A stretch of 10,160 bases of DNA, from the NCBI GenBank assembly GCA_902773305.1, contig CACYEB010000195.1, forward strand, positions 1-10,160, read 5' to 3'. The position numbers and the translations under genes are program-made. Below are positions 1 through 5,987 of this stretch, in pieces; the first letter of the stretch is position 1; each line of letters begins with the position of its first letter. Under the pieces are notes generated by a model, which worked only from the letters and a program-made list of their open reading frames with translations, did no database searches and was not told the DNA's origin. This stretch comes from an uncultured Bacteroidia bacterium (GTDB taxonomy: Bacteria > Bacteroidota > Bacteroidia > Bacteroidales > UBA932).

Positions 1-1
1 C

Positions 2-2245
2 AAGGCCAAGACTATTGAGAAGTTCCTGGGAGAAGGGTATGTGGTGAAATCCAGTTACGGACACATCCGTGACTTGCCCAAGAACAATGACGGGATTGAT
101 GTGGAGCACGGGTTCGCTCCCAAGTACGAAGTGTCGCCCGACAAAAAAAAGGTCGTGGCCGATTTGAAAAAGCAGGCAGACAAATCCTCAATGGTTTGGC
201 TCGCATCCGATGAAGACCGCGAGGGAGAGGCCATCGCCTGGCATATCTTTGATTCACTCAAGCTTGACAAGAGCAATACCAAGCGCATAGCCTTTCACGA
301 AATCACAAAACCCGCAATTCTTGAGGCGTTGCAGCACCCGCGCGACATAGATATGGATCTGGTCATGGCGCAGCAGGCCCGCCGCGTCCTGGACCGTCTG
401 GTGGGCTTTGAGCTCTCGCCCATCCTCTGGCGCAAAGTGCAGGGCAACCTCTCCGCCGGCCGCGTACAGTCGGTGGCAGTAAGGCTAATAGTGGACCGTG
501 AACGTGAAATAGCCGCCTATGACAACAAACCTTATTTCAAAGTGGAGGGCACCTTTACCGCCAAGGGCAGCCGCAGCCACCTGCACGGTTCCCTGGACAA
601 GAAGTTTGCAGACGAGGCATCTTCGAAGGTCTTCCTGGAAACGTGCATCGGCTGCAATTTTGCTGTGAGCGGCATTGAGACCAAAGACGGTGTCAAGTCT
701 CCGGCCGCACCGTTTACCACCAGCGTGCTGCAGCAGGAAGCCGCCCGCAAACTGGGCTTCAGCGTCAGCGCAACGATGCAGGTTGCCCAGGGCCTGTACG
801 AACGGGGCCTCATCACCTATATGCGTACCGACTCGGTGAACCTCTCTTCACTGGCCATCAATACCGCCAAGGCGTTCATCACAGAGCATTTCGGTGCCGA
901 ATATTCCAAGGTACGGCAGTACAAGACCAAGAGCAAAGGGGCTCAGGAGGCGCACGAGGCCATCCGTCCCACCTACATCCAGAACACCGTGATAGAGGGT
1001 TCCGTGGCAGAGAAAAAACTCTACGAACTTATCTGGAAACGCACCATCGCCAGCCAGATGGCCGATGCGAAGGTAGAGAAGACCACAGTAGAGATATCCG
1101 GAGACAAGATTGCCGAAAAGTTCACCCTGGAGGCAGAGAAAGTGCTCTTTGACGGCTTCCTTAAGGTCTACATAGAGGGCCGTGACGACGAGCCCGAAGA
1201 GAACCTGGCGGCATCGCTGCCGGCCCTTGTTGAGGGCCAGCCCATGCAGGCTCTGGAAATCACGGCCCGCGAACGTCTCACTCAGGGGCCCCAGCGCTAC
1301 AGCGAGGCCACCCTGGTCAAGAAGTTGGAAGAGCTGGGCATCGGCCGTCCGTCCACCTATTCTCCTACCATAACCACCATCATCAAGCGGGGATATGTGT
1401 CGAGAGGAGACGTGCCGGGCAGCGAGCGTGTCTGCACCATTCTGACCCTCAAGGGTGGCGGGATAACGGAGTCGAAAGCCGTGGAGAAGATTGGCAAAGA
1501 AAAGAAGAAACTTCTTCCCGAAAATGTGGGAATGGTGGTAACCGACTATCTGGAAGCCAATTTTCCTGGCATCCTTGACTATAATTTCACCGCCAAGGTA
1601 GAGGAAGACTTCGACGAAATAGCCAAGGGAGACAAGGTGTGGAGCGACGTGATTGCAGAGTTTTACGGCCCCTTCCATGCCACCGTGCGCGAGAAGATGG
1701 AGAATAAGGAATATACTCACGCAGAGCGCGTCATCGGCACCGACCCCGCCACCGGCAAACCCGTTATCGCCCGTATGGGCCGCTACAGTCCAATCGTTCA
1801 GAAGGGAGCCAACGACGACCCTGACAAGCAGTATGCGGGAATGAAGAAAGGACAGCTTATTGAGACGCTCACCCTGGAGGAGGCGCTTAAGCTGTTTGAC
1901 CTGCCCCGTAAGGTGGGCACCTTCGAGGGGAGTGAAATCACAGCCGCCATCGGCCGTTTCGGCCCGTATATCAAGCACGCCGGCAAGTTCTACTCGCTGG
2001 GCAGGAATCTTTCTCCTTATTCGGTAACGGAAGAGGAAGCCGCCGGAGTGATACTTGAAAAGCGCAGGCAGGAGGTTTCTTCTGCAATAGCATCTTTCCC
2101 GGAGCACGACATCGAAGTGAAGGAGGGGAGGTTCGGACCGTACATCAAGCACGCCGGCAAGAACTACAAGATTCCCAAGAAGACTGATCCCCGCAGTCTC
2201 TCTGCAGAAGATTGCATCAAGATAATAAACAATCAAAAATCATAG
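2..2245 (+). CDS. topA: DNA topoisomerase I (type IA), 5'-truncated by the window edge
   Basis: Type IA topoisomerase that relaxes negatively supercoiled DNA in the cytoplasm by a transient 5'-phosphotyrosine link. The reading frame is open from base 2 and begins with KAKTIEKFLGEGY, the conserved start of the Toprim domain, so only about a dozen N-terminal residues are missing. The GTG at 41 is therefore not the true start. Visible landmarks are the acidic Toprim motif SDEDREGEAIAWH (about 206-244), the LSAGRVQSVAVRLI segment (about 452-493), and the catalytic tyrosine in ITYMRTDS, with its codon at 818-820. The C-terminus has no tetracysteine zinc fingers. It carries Toprim C-terminal repeats instead: a degenerate copy near 1773 (MGRYSPIVQKG) and two exact GRFGPYIKHAGK copies. 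The total of about 760 residues fits Bacteroidota TopA. The stop lies 2 bases before the next gene's start, which suggests co-transcription. Confidence 0.97.
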   Translation, partial: KAKTIEKFLGEGYVVKSSYGHIRDLPKNNDGIDVEHGFAPKYEVSPDKKKVVADLKKQADKSSMVWLASDEDREGEAIAWHIFDSLKLDKSNTKRIAFHEITKPAILEALQHPRDIDMDLVMAQQARRVLDRLVGFELSPILWRKVQGNLSAGRVQSVAVRLIVDREREIAAYDNKPYFKVEGTFTAKGSRSHLHGSLDKKFADEASSKVFLETCIGCNFAVSGIETKDGVKSPAAPFTTSVLQQEAARKLGFSVSATMQVAQGLYERGLITYMRTDSVNLSSLAINTAKAFITEHFGAEYSKVRQYKTKSKGAQEAHEAIRPTYIQNTVIEGSVAEKKLYELIWKRTIASQMADAKVEKTTVEISGDKIAEKFTLEAEKVLFDGFLKVYIEGRDDEPEENLAASLPALVEGQPMQALEITARERLTQGPQRYSEATLVKKLEELGIGRPSTYSPTITTIIKRGYVSRGDVPGSERVCTILTLKGGGITESKAVEKIGKEKKKLLPENVGMVVTDYLEANFPGILDYNFTAKVEEDFDEIAKGDKVWSDVIAEFYGPFHATVREKMENKEYTHAERVIGTDPATGKPVIARMGRYSPIVQKGANDDPDKQYAGMKKGQLIETLTLEEALKLFDLPRKVGTFEGSEITAAIGRFGPYIKHAGKFYSLGRNLSPYSVTEEEAAGVILEKRRQEVSSAIASFPEHDIEVKEGRFGPYIKHAGKNYKIPKKTDPRSLSAEDCIKIINNQKS
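1952..2161 (+). repeat. Toprim C-terminal repeat pair inside topA
   Basis: The 12-residue motif GRFGPYIKHAGK occurs twice, at 1952-1987 and 2126-2161. It is identical in protein but differs at several synonymous sites (for example GGCCGT against GGGAGG), so it is an old protein repeat and not a recent DNA duplication. These units belong to the DNA-binding C-terminal repeats that replace zinc ribbons in many bacterial TopA proteins. Confidence 0.8.
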
Positions 2246-2247
2246 TT

Positions 2248-2778
2248 ATGCCTATTACACCAGAAGGACATCAATTGGATTCCACCGATCTCAAAATCCT
2301 GGCATTCCTGGTCAAGAACGCGCGTATGCCGTATCTTGAAATTTCGCGTGAGTGCGGAATTTCAGGAGCCGCCATCCATCAGAGAGTCAGAAAGATGGAG
2401 AATATGGGCATCATCACGGGCAGCCGTCTGTTGGTAAAGCCGCAGGCCCTTGGCCTGAATGTATGCGCATATATCGGCGTCACCCTGTCCAGCGCCAATG
2501 AGTACAACCACGTCGTGGGAGAGCTCAAAAAACTCCCCGAAGTCGTGGAATGTCACTTCATAACCGGCGTGCACGCCTTGATGCTAAAGATATACTGCTT
2601 TGACAACGAACACTTGATGAAAGTGCTCATAAACACCATCCAGAACATTGACGGTATCAAGAGCACAGAGACTTGGATTTCCTTGAACCAGGCGTTCGAG
2701 CGTCAGGTATGGGTCAAGGAGTACGGCGACAACAGTACCCCAGACAAGAGCAAGAGCAAGAAGAAATCGGGCAAATAG
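2248..2778 (+). CDS. Lrp/AsnC-family transcriptional regulator
   Basis: DNA-binding regulator of the leucine-responsive (Lrp/AsnC) type, 176 residues. The N-terminal winged helix-turn-helix spans about residues 10-60 (LDSTDLKILAFLVKNARM, then SRECGISGAAIHQRVRKMENMGII). The C-terminal RAM-type effector and oligomerisation domain spans about residues 70-148 (VCAYIGVTLS, LPEVVECHFITG, TETWISL). I chose the ATG at 2248 because the family begins just before LDSTDLKIL. An in-frame ATG at 2212 would add 12 atypical residues and overlap topA by 34 bases. The last 16 residues form a Lys/Ser-rich basic tail that may help DNA binding. The gene starts 2 bases after the topA stop, so it probably shares the topA transcript. 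The ligand and targets cannot be told from sequence, and the aspartate often found after TG in the effector site is not evident (TGVHALML). Confidence 0.92.
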   Translation: MPITPEGHQLDSTDLKILAFLVKNARMPYLEISRECGISGAAIHQRVRKMENMGIITGSRLLVKPQALGLNVCAYIGVTLSSANEYNHVVGELKKLPEVVECHFITGVHALMLKIYCFDNEHLMKVLINTIQNIDGIKSTETWISLNQAFERQVWVKEYGDNSTPDKSKSKKKSGK

Positions 2779-2796
2779 TATAATTGCGGCCGGTTT

Positions 2797-3225
2797 TTAT
2801 TCGACAGTCTCTCCCCGGGCTGCCGCCAGGCGCTTGTCGCGCTTTTTCTTCTCTTTTCCGGCATACGACTTCATATAGCGCTTCCACTGCTCTTCGGTGA
2901 ATATTTTCTTGTATTCGTTATCAAGGAAGTCGCCCCAGAAATCTACCACCCGCTGGTAAGACTGCGCCTGGGAGGCGCCGGCGTCGCGGACCCGGCGGAT
3001 CTCTTCGTTATAGATGGGGACATAGTGCTGCAGCAGGGTGTCCACTTTGAAGGCCTGGATGTCATCCAGCTTATAGCGGTCGATGAGTTCGTTTACCTGT
3101 TTGGCGGCGATTTCGTCGTAGTCGGGCTCCTGACGGGACCCTTCCTGCTGCTGGGCGAGGCAGTGTCCGGTGCCAAGGCATAAAAGCAGGGCGGCAGCGG
3201 CCATATGTGAGCAGAAGAATCTCAT
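2797..3225 (-). CDS. Small exported protein of unknown function
   Basis: Not recognised as a named family. I place the start at the ATG at 3223-3225, giving 142 residues. It begins directly with a signal peptide: MRFFCSH, a hydrophobic stretch AAAALLLCLG, then a likely cleavage after GHCLA. An upstream in-frame ATG at 3330 would lie inside the divergent peptidase gene and push the signal sequence inwards, so I reject it. The mature part is short, charged and predicted helical. It contains LDDIQAFKVDTLLQHY and, later, FTEEQWKRYMKS. Paired L..-Q helix motifs of this kind resemble small Spy/CpxP-like periplasmic proteins, but the similarity is only suggestive. The C-terminus is very basic (KEKKKRDKRLAAARG). 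It ends 18 bases from the stop of the convergent Lrp-type gene and is divergently transcribed from the C69 peptidase. Confidence 0.75.
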   Translation of the reverse strand: MRFFCSHMAAAALLLCLGTGHCLAQQQEGSRQEPDYDEIAAKQVNELIDRYKLDDIQAFKVDTLLQHYVPIYNEEIRRVRDAGASQAQSYQRVVDFWGDFLDNEYKKIFTEEQWKRYMKSYAGKEKKKRDKRLAAARGETVE

Positions 3226-3231
3226 TTTTAT

Positions 3232-3239
3232 TACCTTTG
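3232..3239 (+). promoter_or_regulatory. Bacteroidota -7 box for the C69 peptidase gene
   Basis: TACCTTTG is an exact match to the Bacteroidota consensus TAnnTTTG. It ends 34 bases before the ATG at 3274 and would place transcription start near 3245. No convincing -33 TTTG lies at the usual 19-21 base spacing; the nearest is TGTG at 3206-3209, at 22 bases. Assignment rests on the -7 match and its position. Confidence 0.45.
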
Positions 3240-3258
3240 AAAAGTTTTTGGACAATAC

Positions 3259-3266
3259 AAAGTTAC
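3259..3266 (-). promoter_or_regulatory. Bacteroidota -7 box for the exported-protein gene
   Basis: Read on the minus strand the site is TAACTTTG, an exact TAnnTTTG match, about 33 bases upstream of the ATG at 3223-3225. A weak -33 candidate, TTTT on the minus strand at 3286-3289, lies 19 bases upstream, inside the first codons of the peptidase gene. The site is back-to-back with the + strand box at 3232-3239. Confidence 0.45.
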
Positions 3267-3273
3267 AATTAAT

Positions 3274-4965
3274 ATGAACACCGGAAAAATTTATGCCATA
3301 CTTGTCGCGGTTCTTTTGTCCACCGTCCACTCTTTAGCCTGCACCAACGTCATAGTCACCAAAGGGGCTTCTGCAGACGGTTCGGTGATGGTCACCTATG
3401 CAGCCGACAGCCACCAGTTGTATGGTGCGCTCTATTTCAAGCCCGCCGCCAGGTGGAAGGAGGATGTTATGCTGAAGGTGTACAACTGGGATTCGGGCGA
3501 ATATATGGGGGAGATACCGCAGGCAGCAAGTACATATCAGACGGTTGGCAATATGAATCAGCATCAGCTGATTATCACAGAGACCACCTTCGGCGGCCGA
3601 GAGCAGACCTGGGGCGGCGGCGGAGTGATGGACTACGGCTCGCTTATCTTCATCACCCTCCAGAGGGCCCGGACTGCCCGGGAAGCAATCGAAGTGATGG
3701 ATTATCTTACGCAGAAATATGGTTATCCTTCTGAAGGAGAATCCTTTACGATTGCTGATAAATACGAGGCGTGGATTATGGAGATGGTGGGCAAGGGCGA
3801 CGGCAGCGGCAGCGTATGGGTTGCCCGCCGTATTCCCGACGGCTATATCTGCGCCCACGCCAACCAGTCCCGCATATCCACCTTCCCCCTGGACGATCCG
3901 GACAATTGCCTTTACAGCAGCGATGTCATATCATTTGCAAGGGAAAAGGGCTGGTTTTCCGGCAAAGATGAAGAGTTCAGCTTTTGTGATGCGTACAACC
4001 CTGTGGACTTTGGCGGAGCCCGCTTCTGCGACAGCCGGGCGTGGGCTGCGTTCAACCTGCTCTGCGACGGGGAGTTTGTCTGGGAAGATGCCGCCGGGGA
4101 GCACAGTGCGCCGGCCGGCGATTACCTGGACTACGCGATGGGACACAACCTGCAGCACCGTATGCCGCTGTGGGTGAAGCCTGCCCGGAAGGTAACCGTG
4201 GCCGCGCTCGCCGATGTGATGCGCGACCATTTCGAGGGGACCCCCATGGATATGACACAGGACGTGGGGGCCGGTTGCTGCAGCCTTCCGTACCGCTGGC
4301 GTCCTATGGAATATGAAGTTGACGGTGTCAAATACGTTCACGAACGTGCGATAGCTACCCAGCAGACTGGTTACTGGATTCTGGGACAGGCTCGTGACTG
4401 GCTCCCCGACGAGGTGGGCGGCCTGCTCTGGTTCGGGGTGGACGATGCTGCCACCAGCGCTCTGACGCCTGTGTATACCAATGTAAACGCCATCCCCCTG
4501 CCGTTTGCCGAGGGCAACGGTTCTCTTACCGAGTATTCCGAGACCTCCGCTTTCTGGCAGTTCAACAAGGTGACACATTTCGCATATCTTTTCTATGACA
4601 GGGTCGCTCCTGAGCTGCGTCGGGAGATAGATGATTACTATAAGATGTGTCAGGAGCGGATAGAAGCTACCGATATGAAGGCTGCCGCCTATATGGAAAA
4701 CGGCCGCAGGAAGAAGGCCGTGAATGCGATGACAGAGACCTCCTGCCAGTTGGCGTCGCAGCTTATGGTGCGCTGGAAAGAGTTGGAAAAAGAGTTGCTG
4801 GTGAAGTATCTCGACGGCAATGTAAAGGTTGTTGGCAGTGACGGTAAATACAAAATGACAACTCCCGGCGGGGACATTCCCGCCTCTCCCGGTCACCCCG
4901 CCCAGCGCGAGCGCTGGCTCAAGGGGATAGTGAAGGACCACGGAGAAACACTGATGGTCAGATAA
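3274..4965 (+). CDS. Secreted C69-family (PepD-like) dipeptidase
   Basis: Peptidase family C69 Ntn-hydrolase of 563 residues, expected to cleave dipeptides or short peptides outside the cytoplasm. Residues 1-22 form a signal peptide (MNTGKIYAILVAVLL, ending HSLA). The next residue, Cys23, begins CTNVIVTKGASADGS, the family's N-terminal nucleophile motif, so removal of the signal or propeptide should expose the catalytic cysteine. Other family blocks are TFGGREQTW near residue 105, RARTAREAIEVMDYL near 131, GESFTIADKYEAWIMEM near 155-171, and VARRIPDGYICAHANQSRI at 183-201. Ser at -3 does not fit a lipobox well, so I read Cys23 as catalytic and not lipidated. The ATG at 3274 directly precedes the signal peptide, in an AT-rich leader without a Shine-Dalgarno sequence. 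It appears monocistronic, followed by a tRNA gene. Substrate specificity is unknown. Confidence 0.93.
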   Translation: MNTGKIYAILVAVLLSTVHSLACTNVIVTKGASADGSVMVTYAADSHQLYGALYFKPAARWKEDVMLKVYNWDSGEYMGEIPQAASTYQTVGNMNQHQLIITETTFGGREQTWGGGGVMDYGSLIFITLQRARTAREAIEVMDYLTQKYGYPSEGESFTIADKYEAWIMEMVGKGDGSGSVWVARRIPDGYICAHANQSRISTFPLDDPDNCLYSSDVISFAREKGWFSGKDEEFSFCDAYNPVDFGGARFCDSRAWAAFNLLCDGEFVWEDAAGEHSAPAGDYLDYAMGHNLQHRMPLWVKPARKVTVAALADVMRDHFEGTPMDMTQDVGAGCCSLPYRWRPMEYEVDGVKYVHERAIATQQTGYWILGQARDWLPDEVGGLLWFGVDDAATSALTPVYTNVNAIPLPFAEGNGSLTEYSETSAFWQFNKVTHFAYLFYDRVAPELRREIDDYYKMCQERIEATDMKAAAYMENGRRKKAVNAMTETSCQLASQLMVRWKELEKELLVKYLDGNVKVVGSDGKYKMTTPGGDIPASPGHPAQRERWLKGIVKDHGETLMVR

Positions 4966-4987
4966 GCGGTATCCCGAGGCAATAATT

Positions 4988-5019
4988 TTTGCTGGTTACG
5001 ATTATTTTGCATTCCTTTG
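4988..5019 (+). promoter_or_regulatory. Putative promoter for tRNA-Ala
   Basis: TTTG at 4988-4991 and TTCCTTTG at 5012-5019 are separated by 20 bases, the spacing expected for a Bacteroidota -33/-7 pair; the -7 box has one mismatch to TAnnTTTG. Transcription would start almost at the mature tRNA 5' end (5024), leaving little or no leader. A second imperfect box, TTATTTTG, lies at 5002-5009. The tRNA could also be reached by readthrough from the peptidase gene, since no clear terminator lies between them. Confidence 0.35.
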
Positions 5020-5023
5020 CAGC

Positions 5024-5097
5024 GGGGGATTAGCTCAGTTGGCTAGAGCACCTGCTTTGCAAGCAGGGGGTCAAGGGTTCGACTCCCTTATTCTCCA
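5024..5097 (+). tRNA. tRNA-Ala, anticodon TGC
   Basis: A complete cloverleaf can be folded by eye. The acceptor stem pairs 5024-5030 with 5090-5096. The anticodon stem CCTGC/GCAGG (5051-5055 with 5063-5067) encloses the loop TTTGCAA with anticodon TGC at 5058-5060. The T stem AAGGG/CCCTT (5073-5077 with 5085-5089) carries TTCGACT. The third acceptor pair is G3:U70, the classic alanyl-tRNA synthetase identity element, and the discriminator base is A73. The 3' CCA is not encoded (CAA follows), so it must be added after transcription. Length is 74 bases. Confidence 0.98.
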
Positions 5098-5098
5098 C

Positions 5099-5125
5099 AA
5101 AAGCCGCCTTTCGGGCGGCTTTTTT
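5099..5125 (+). terminator. Rho-independent terminator after tRNA-Ala
   Basis: The arms AAGCCGCC (5101-5108) and GGCGGCTT (5114-5121) pair perfectly around the loop TTTCG, and flanking A/T bases extend the stem. Six T bases (5120-5125) close the + strand. On the minus strand the hairpin is followed only by TTTTGTGG, so it could also stop leftward transcripts, less efficiently. It sits between the tRNA and the end of the opposing lipid operon. Confidence 0.9.
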
Positions 5126-5201
5126 GTGCATTCCCCCTACATCCTTCTGTGGAACCTGGGCTGAGGTATTGTGGAAAGAGGTGGGAGATAGAGTGTTGGG
5201 C

Positions 5202-5235
5202 GCCACGGGTATGGTAACGAAGTACGTACCGTGGC
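5202..5235 (-). other. Inverted repeat just past the end of the lipid operon
   Basis: GCCACGG(G)TA at 5202-5211 is complementary to TACCGTGGC at 5227-5235, with one bulged G and a loop of about 15 bases. It lies 3 bases beyond the stop codon of the LolA-like gene. No T-run follows on the minus strand, so it is not a standard intrinsic terminator. It may be an mRNA 3'-end or stabilising hairpin, or chance. The rest of the gap (5126-5201) shows nothing recognisable. Confidence 0.35.
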
Positions 5236-5237
5236 CG

Positions 5238-5759
5238 CTACCGCATCTCGTAGGTGTTTTCGATACCGCCGGGTTCTTCTAGGATAAGGCGGCTTACGCG
5301 ACCGTCCTTTATCCGGTATGTCAGGGTTACCGATTTATATCCGCCGCGGGGGATGACGCCTTTGGCAGCTATCCTGACAGTACGGAACCCCGTCTTCTCG
5401 GTGACCTCGCTGGTGGCGTTATTGTCCTTTGCGGCCTGCTCCCAGTTGCCGGACAGGCAGTTGAGCAGGGTTGAGCGCTGGAGGGCTACCATAGGTACTT
5501 TTTCTGCATCCAGTTCGGTCTTCACCCCCATCAGGTTCATATTGACCTTGTTTCCGTCCACAATGAAAAAGTCGCCGGCGGGATCGCTGTAGTCCATTTT
5601 GAGCTGGTCCTTTCCGTCAAAGGTCATATGGCCTTTCATAACGGTGGTTTTGCCGGATGCCTTCAGGCGTTTGGTCTGGGTGAAATCGAGGTCGTAGGTT
5701 TGCGCAAAAGAGGCTGCAGAGAGCAGCAGGGCGCAGATAACAATTATTGTCCGTTTCAT
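5238..5759 (-). CDS. LolA-like periplasmic (lipoprotein) carrier protein
   Basis: Exported protein of 173 residues resembling the LolA outer-membrane lipoprotein carrier fold. It begins with a signal peptide (MKRTIIVICALLLSAASFAQ, cleavage after residue 19 or 20). The mature part starts with the LolA-like DFTQTKRLKASGK, followed by alternating beta-strand stretches such as GHMTFDGKDQLKMDYSDPAG and FFIVDGNKVNMN, and ends with SRLILEEPGG. LolA proteins form an open beta-barrel that shields acyl chains while crossing the periplasm. The gene is the last of the operon, and its ATG overlaps the ACP stop in an ATGA junction (5756-5759). That position suggests a role with the product of the upstream lipid genes, as LolA-like proteins have in aryl polyene clusters, rather than housekeeping lipoprotein sorting; this is inference. 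A plain LolA paralogue is the alternative. Confidence 0.75.
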   Translation of the reverse strand: MKRTIIVICALLLSAASFAQTYDLDFTQTKRLKASGKTTVMKGHMTFDGKDQLKMDYSDPAGDFFIVDGNKVNMNLMGVKTELDAEKVPMVALQRSTLLNCLSGNWEQAAKDNNATSEVTEKTGFRTVRIAAKGVIPRGGYKSVTLTYRIKDGRVSRLILEEPGGIENTYEMR

Positions 5760-5983
5760 TTTTCGATAGAATCAAGATAAGAAACCACGTCGCCGACAGT
5801 TTCGAATTTGGCCAGGGCCTGGTCGGGAATCACCACACCGTAGTCATCTTCCAGCCGCATCAGCAGCTGCAGAATATCCAGTGAGTCTGCGTGCAGGTCG
5901 CGCTTGATGTGGGCGTCCAGGGTCACCTTTTCGGGTGCGACGCGCAACTGGCGCGACAGTATGGTTTTTACTTCTTCAAACAT
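5756..5983 (-). CDS. Acyl carrier protein
   Basis: Small acidic carrier protein of 75 residues that holds acyl chains as thioesters on 4'-phosphopantetheine. The attachment site is Ser34 in DLHADSLDILQLLMRLED, a recognisable variant of the ACP motif D-S-L. The expected four-helix layout follows: an N-terminal helix (FEEVKTILSRQLRV), the recognition helix after Ser34, and a C-terminal helix (TVGDVVSYLDSIEK). It differs from a typical housekeeping AcpP in HADSLDILQLLM where DSLDTVELVM is usual, so it may be a specialised ACP. The main acpP would be expected elsewhere, next to fabF. It starts 4 bases after plsX ends and its stop overlaps the LolA-like start, so it is probably translated together with PlsX, the enzyme that exchanges acyl groups between ACP and phosphate. 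Confidence 0.93.
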   Translation of the reverse strand: MFEEVKTILSRQLRVAPEKVTLDAHIKRDLHADSLDILQLLMRLEDDYGVVIPDQALAKFETVGDVVSYLDSIEK

Positions 5984-5987
5984 ATGG

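Noticed and set aside
41..43. GTG as the start codon of topA
   Set aside because: The frame is open upstream to base 2 and encodes the conserved KAKTIEKFLGEGY segment of TopA, so the gene begins before the window.
848..2236. Long minus-strand reading frame (462 codons) opposite topA
   Set aside because: It is antisense to a well-conserved gene, has no recognisable domain, and is explained by GC-rich codon use of topA.
2212..2247. Upstream ATG of the Lrp-type regulator
   Set aside because: It would overlap topA by 34 bases and add residues atypical for the family; the ATG at 2248 fits the family start.
2779..2796. Possible terminator between the convergent Lrp-type and exported-protein genes
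   Set aside because: There is a GGCCGG next to a T-rich run, but no real stem can be formed within 18 bases.
3226..3330. N-terminal extension of the small exported protein to an ATG at 3330
   Set aside because: It would place 35 polar residues before the signal peptide and run into the divergent peptidase gene and both promoter boxes.
3274..3342. Lipoprotein signal (lipobox) in the C69 peptidase
   Set aside because: The cysteine after the signal peptide is the family's catalytic N-terminal nucleophile, and the -3 residue (Ser) does not suit a lipobox.
3931..4941. Long minus-strand reading frame (336 codons) opposite the C69 peptidase
   Set aside because: It lies wholly antisense to a clear family member, shows no domain, and has the composition of a shadow frame.
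5024..5125. tRNA gene as an integration (attachment) site for a mobile element
   Set aside because: No duplicate of the tRNA 3' end, no integrase, and no change in composition is visible on either side.
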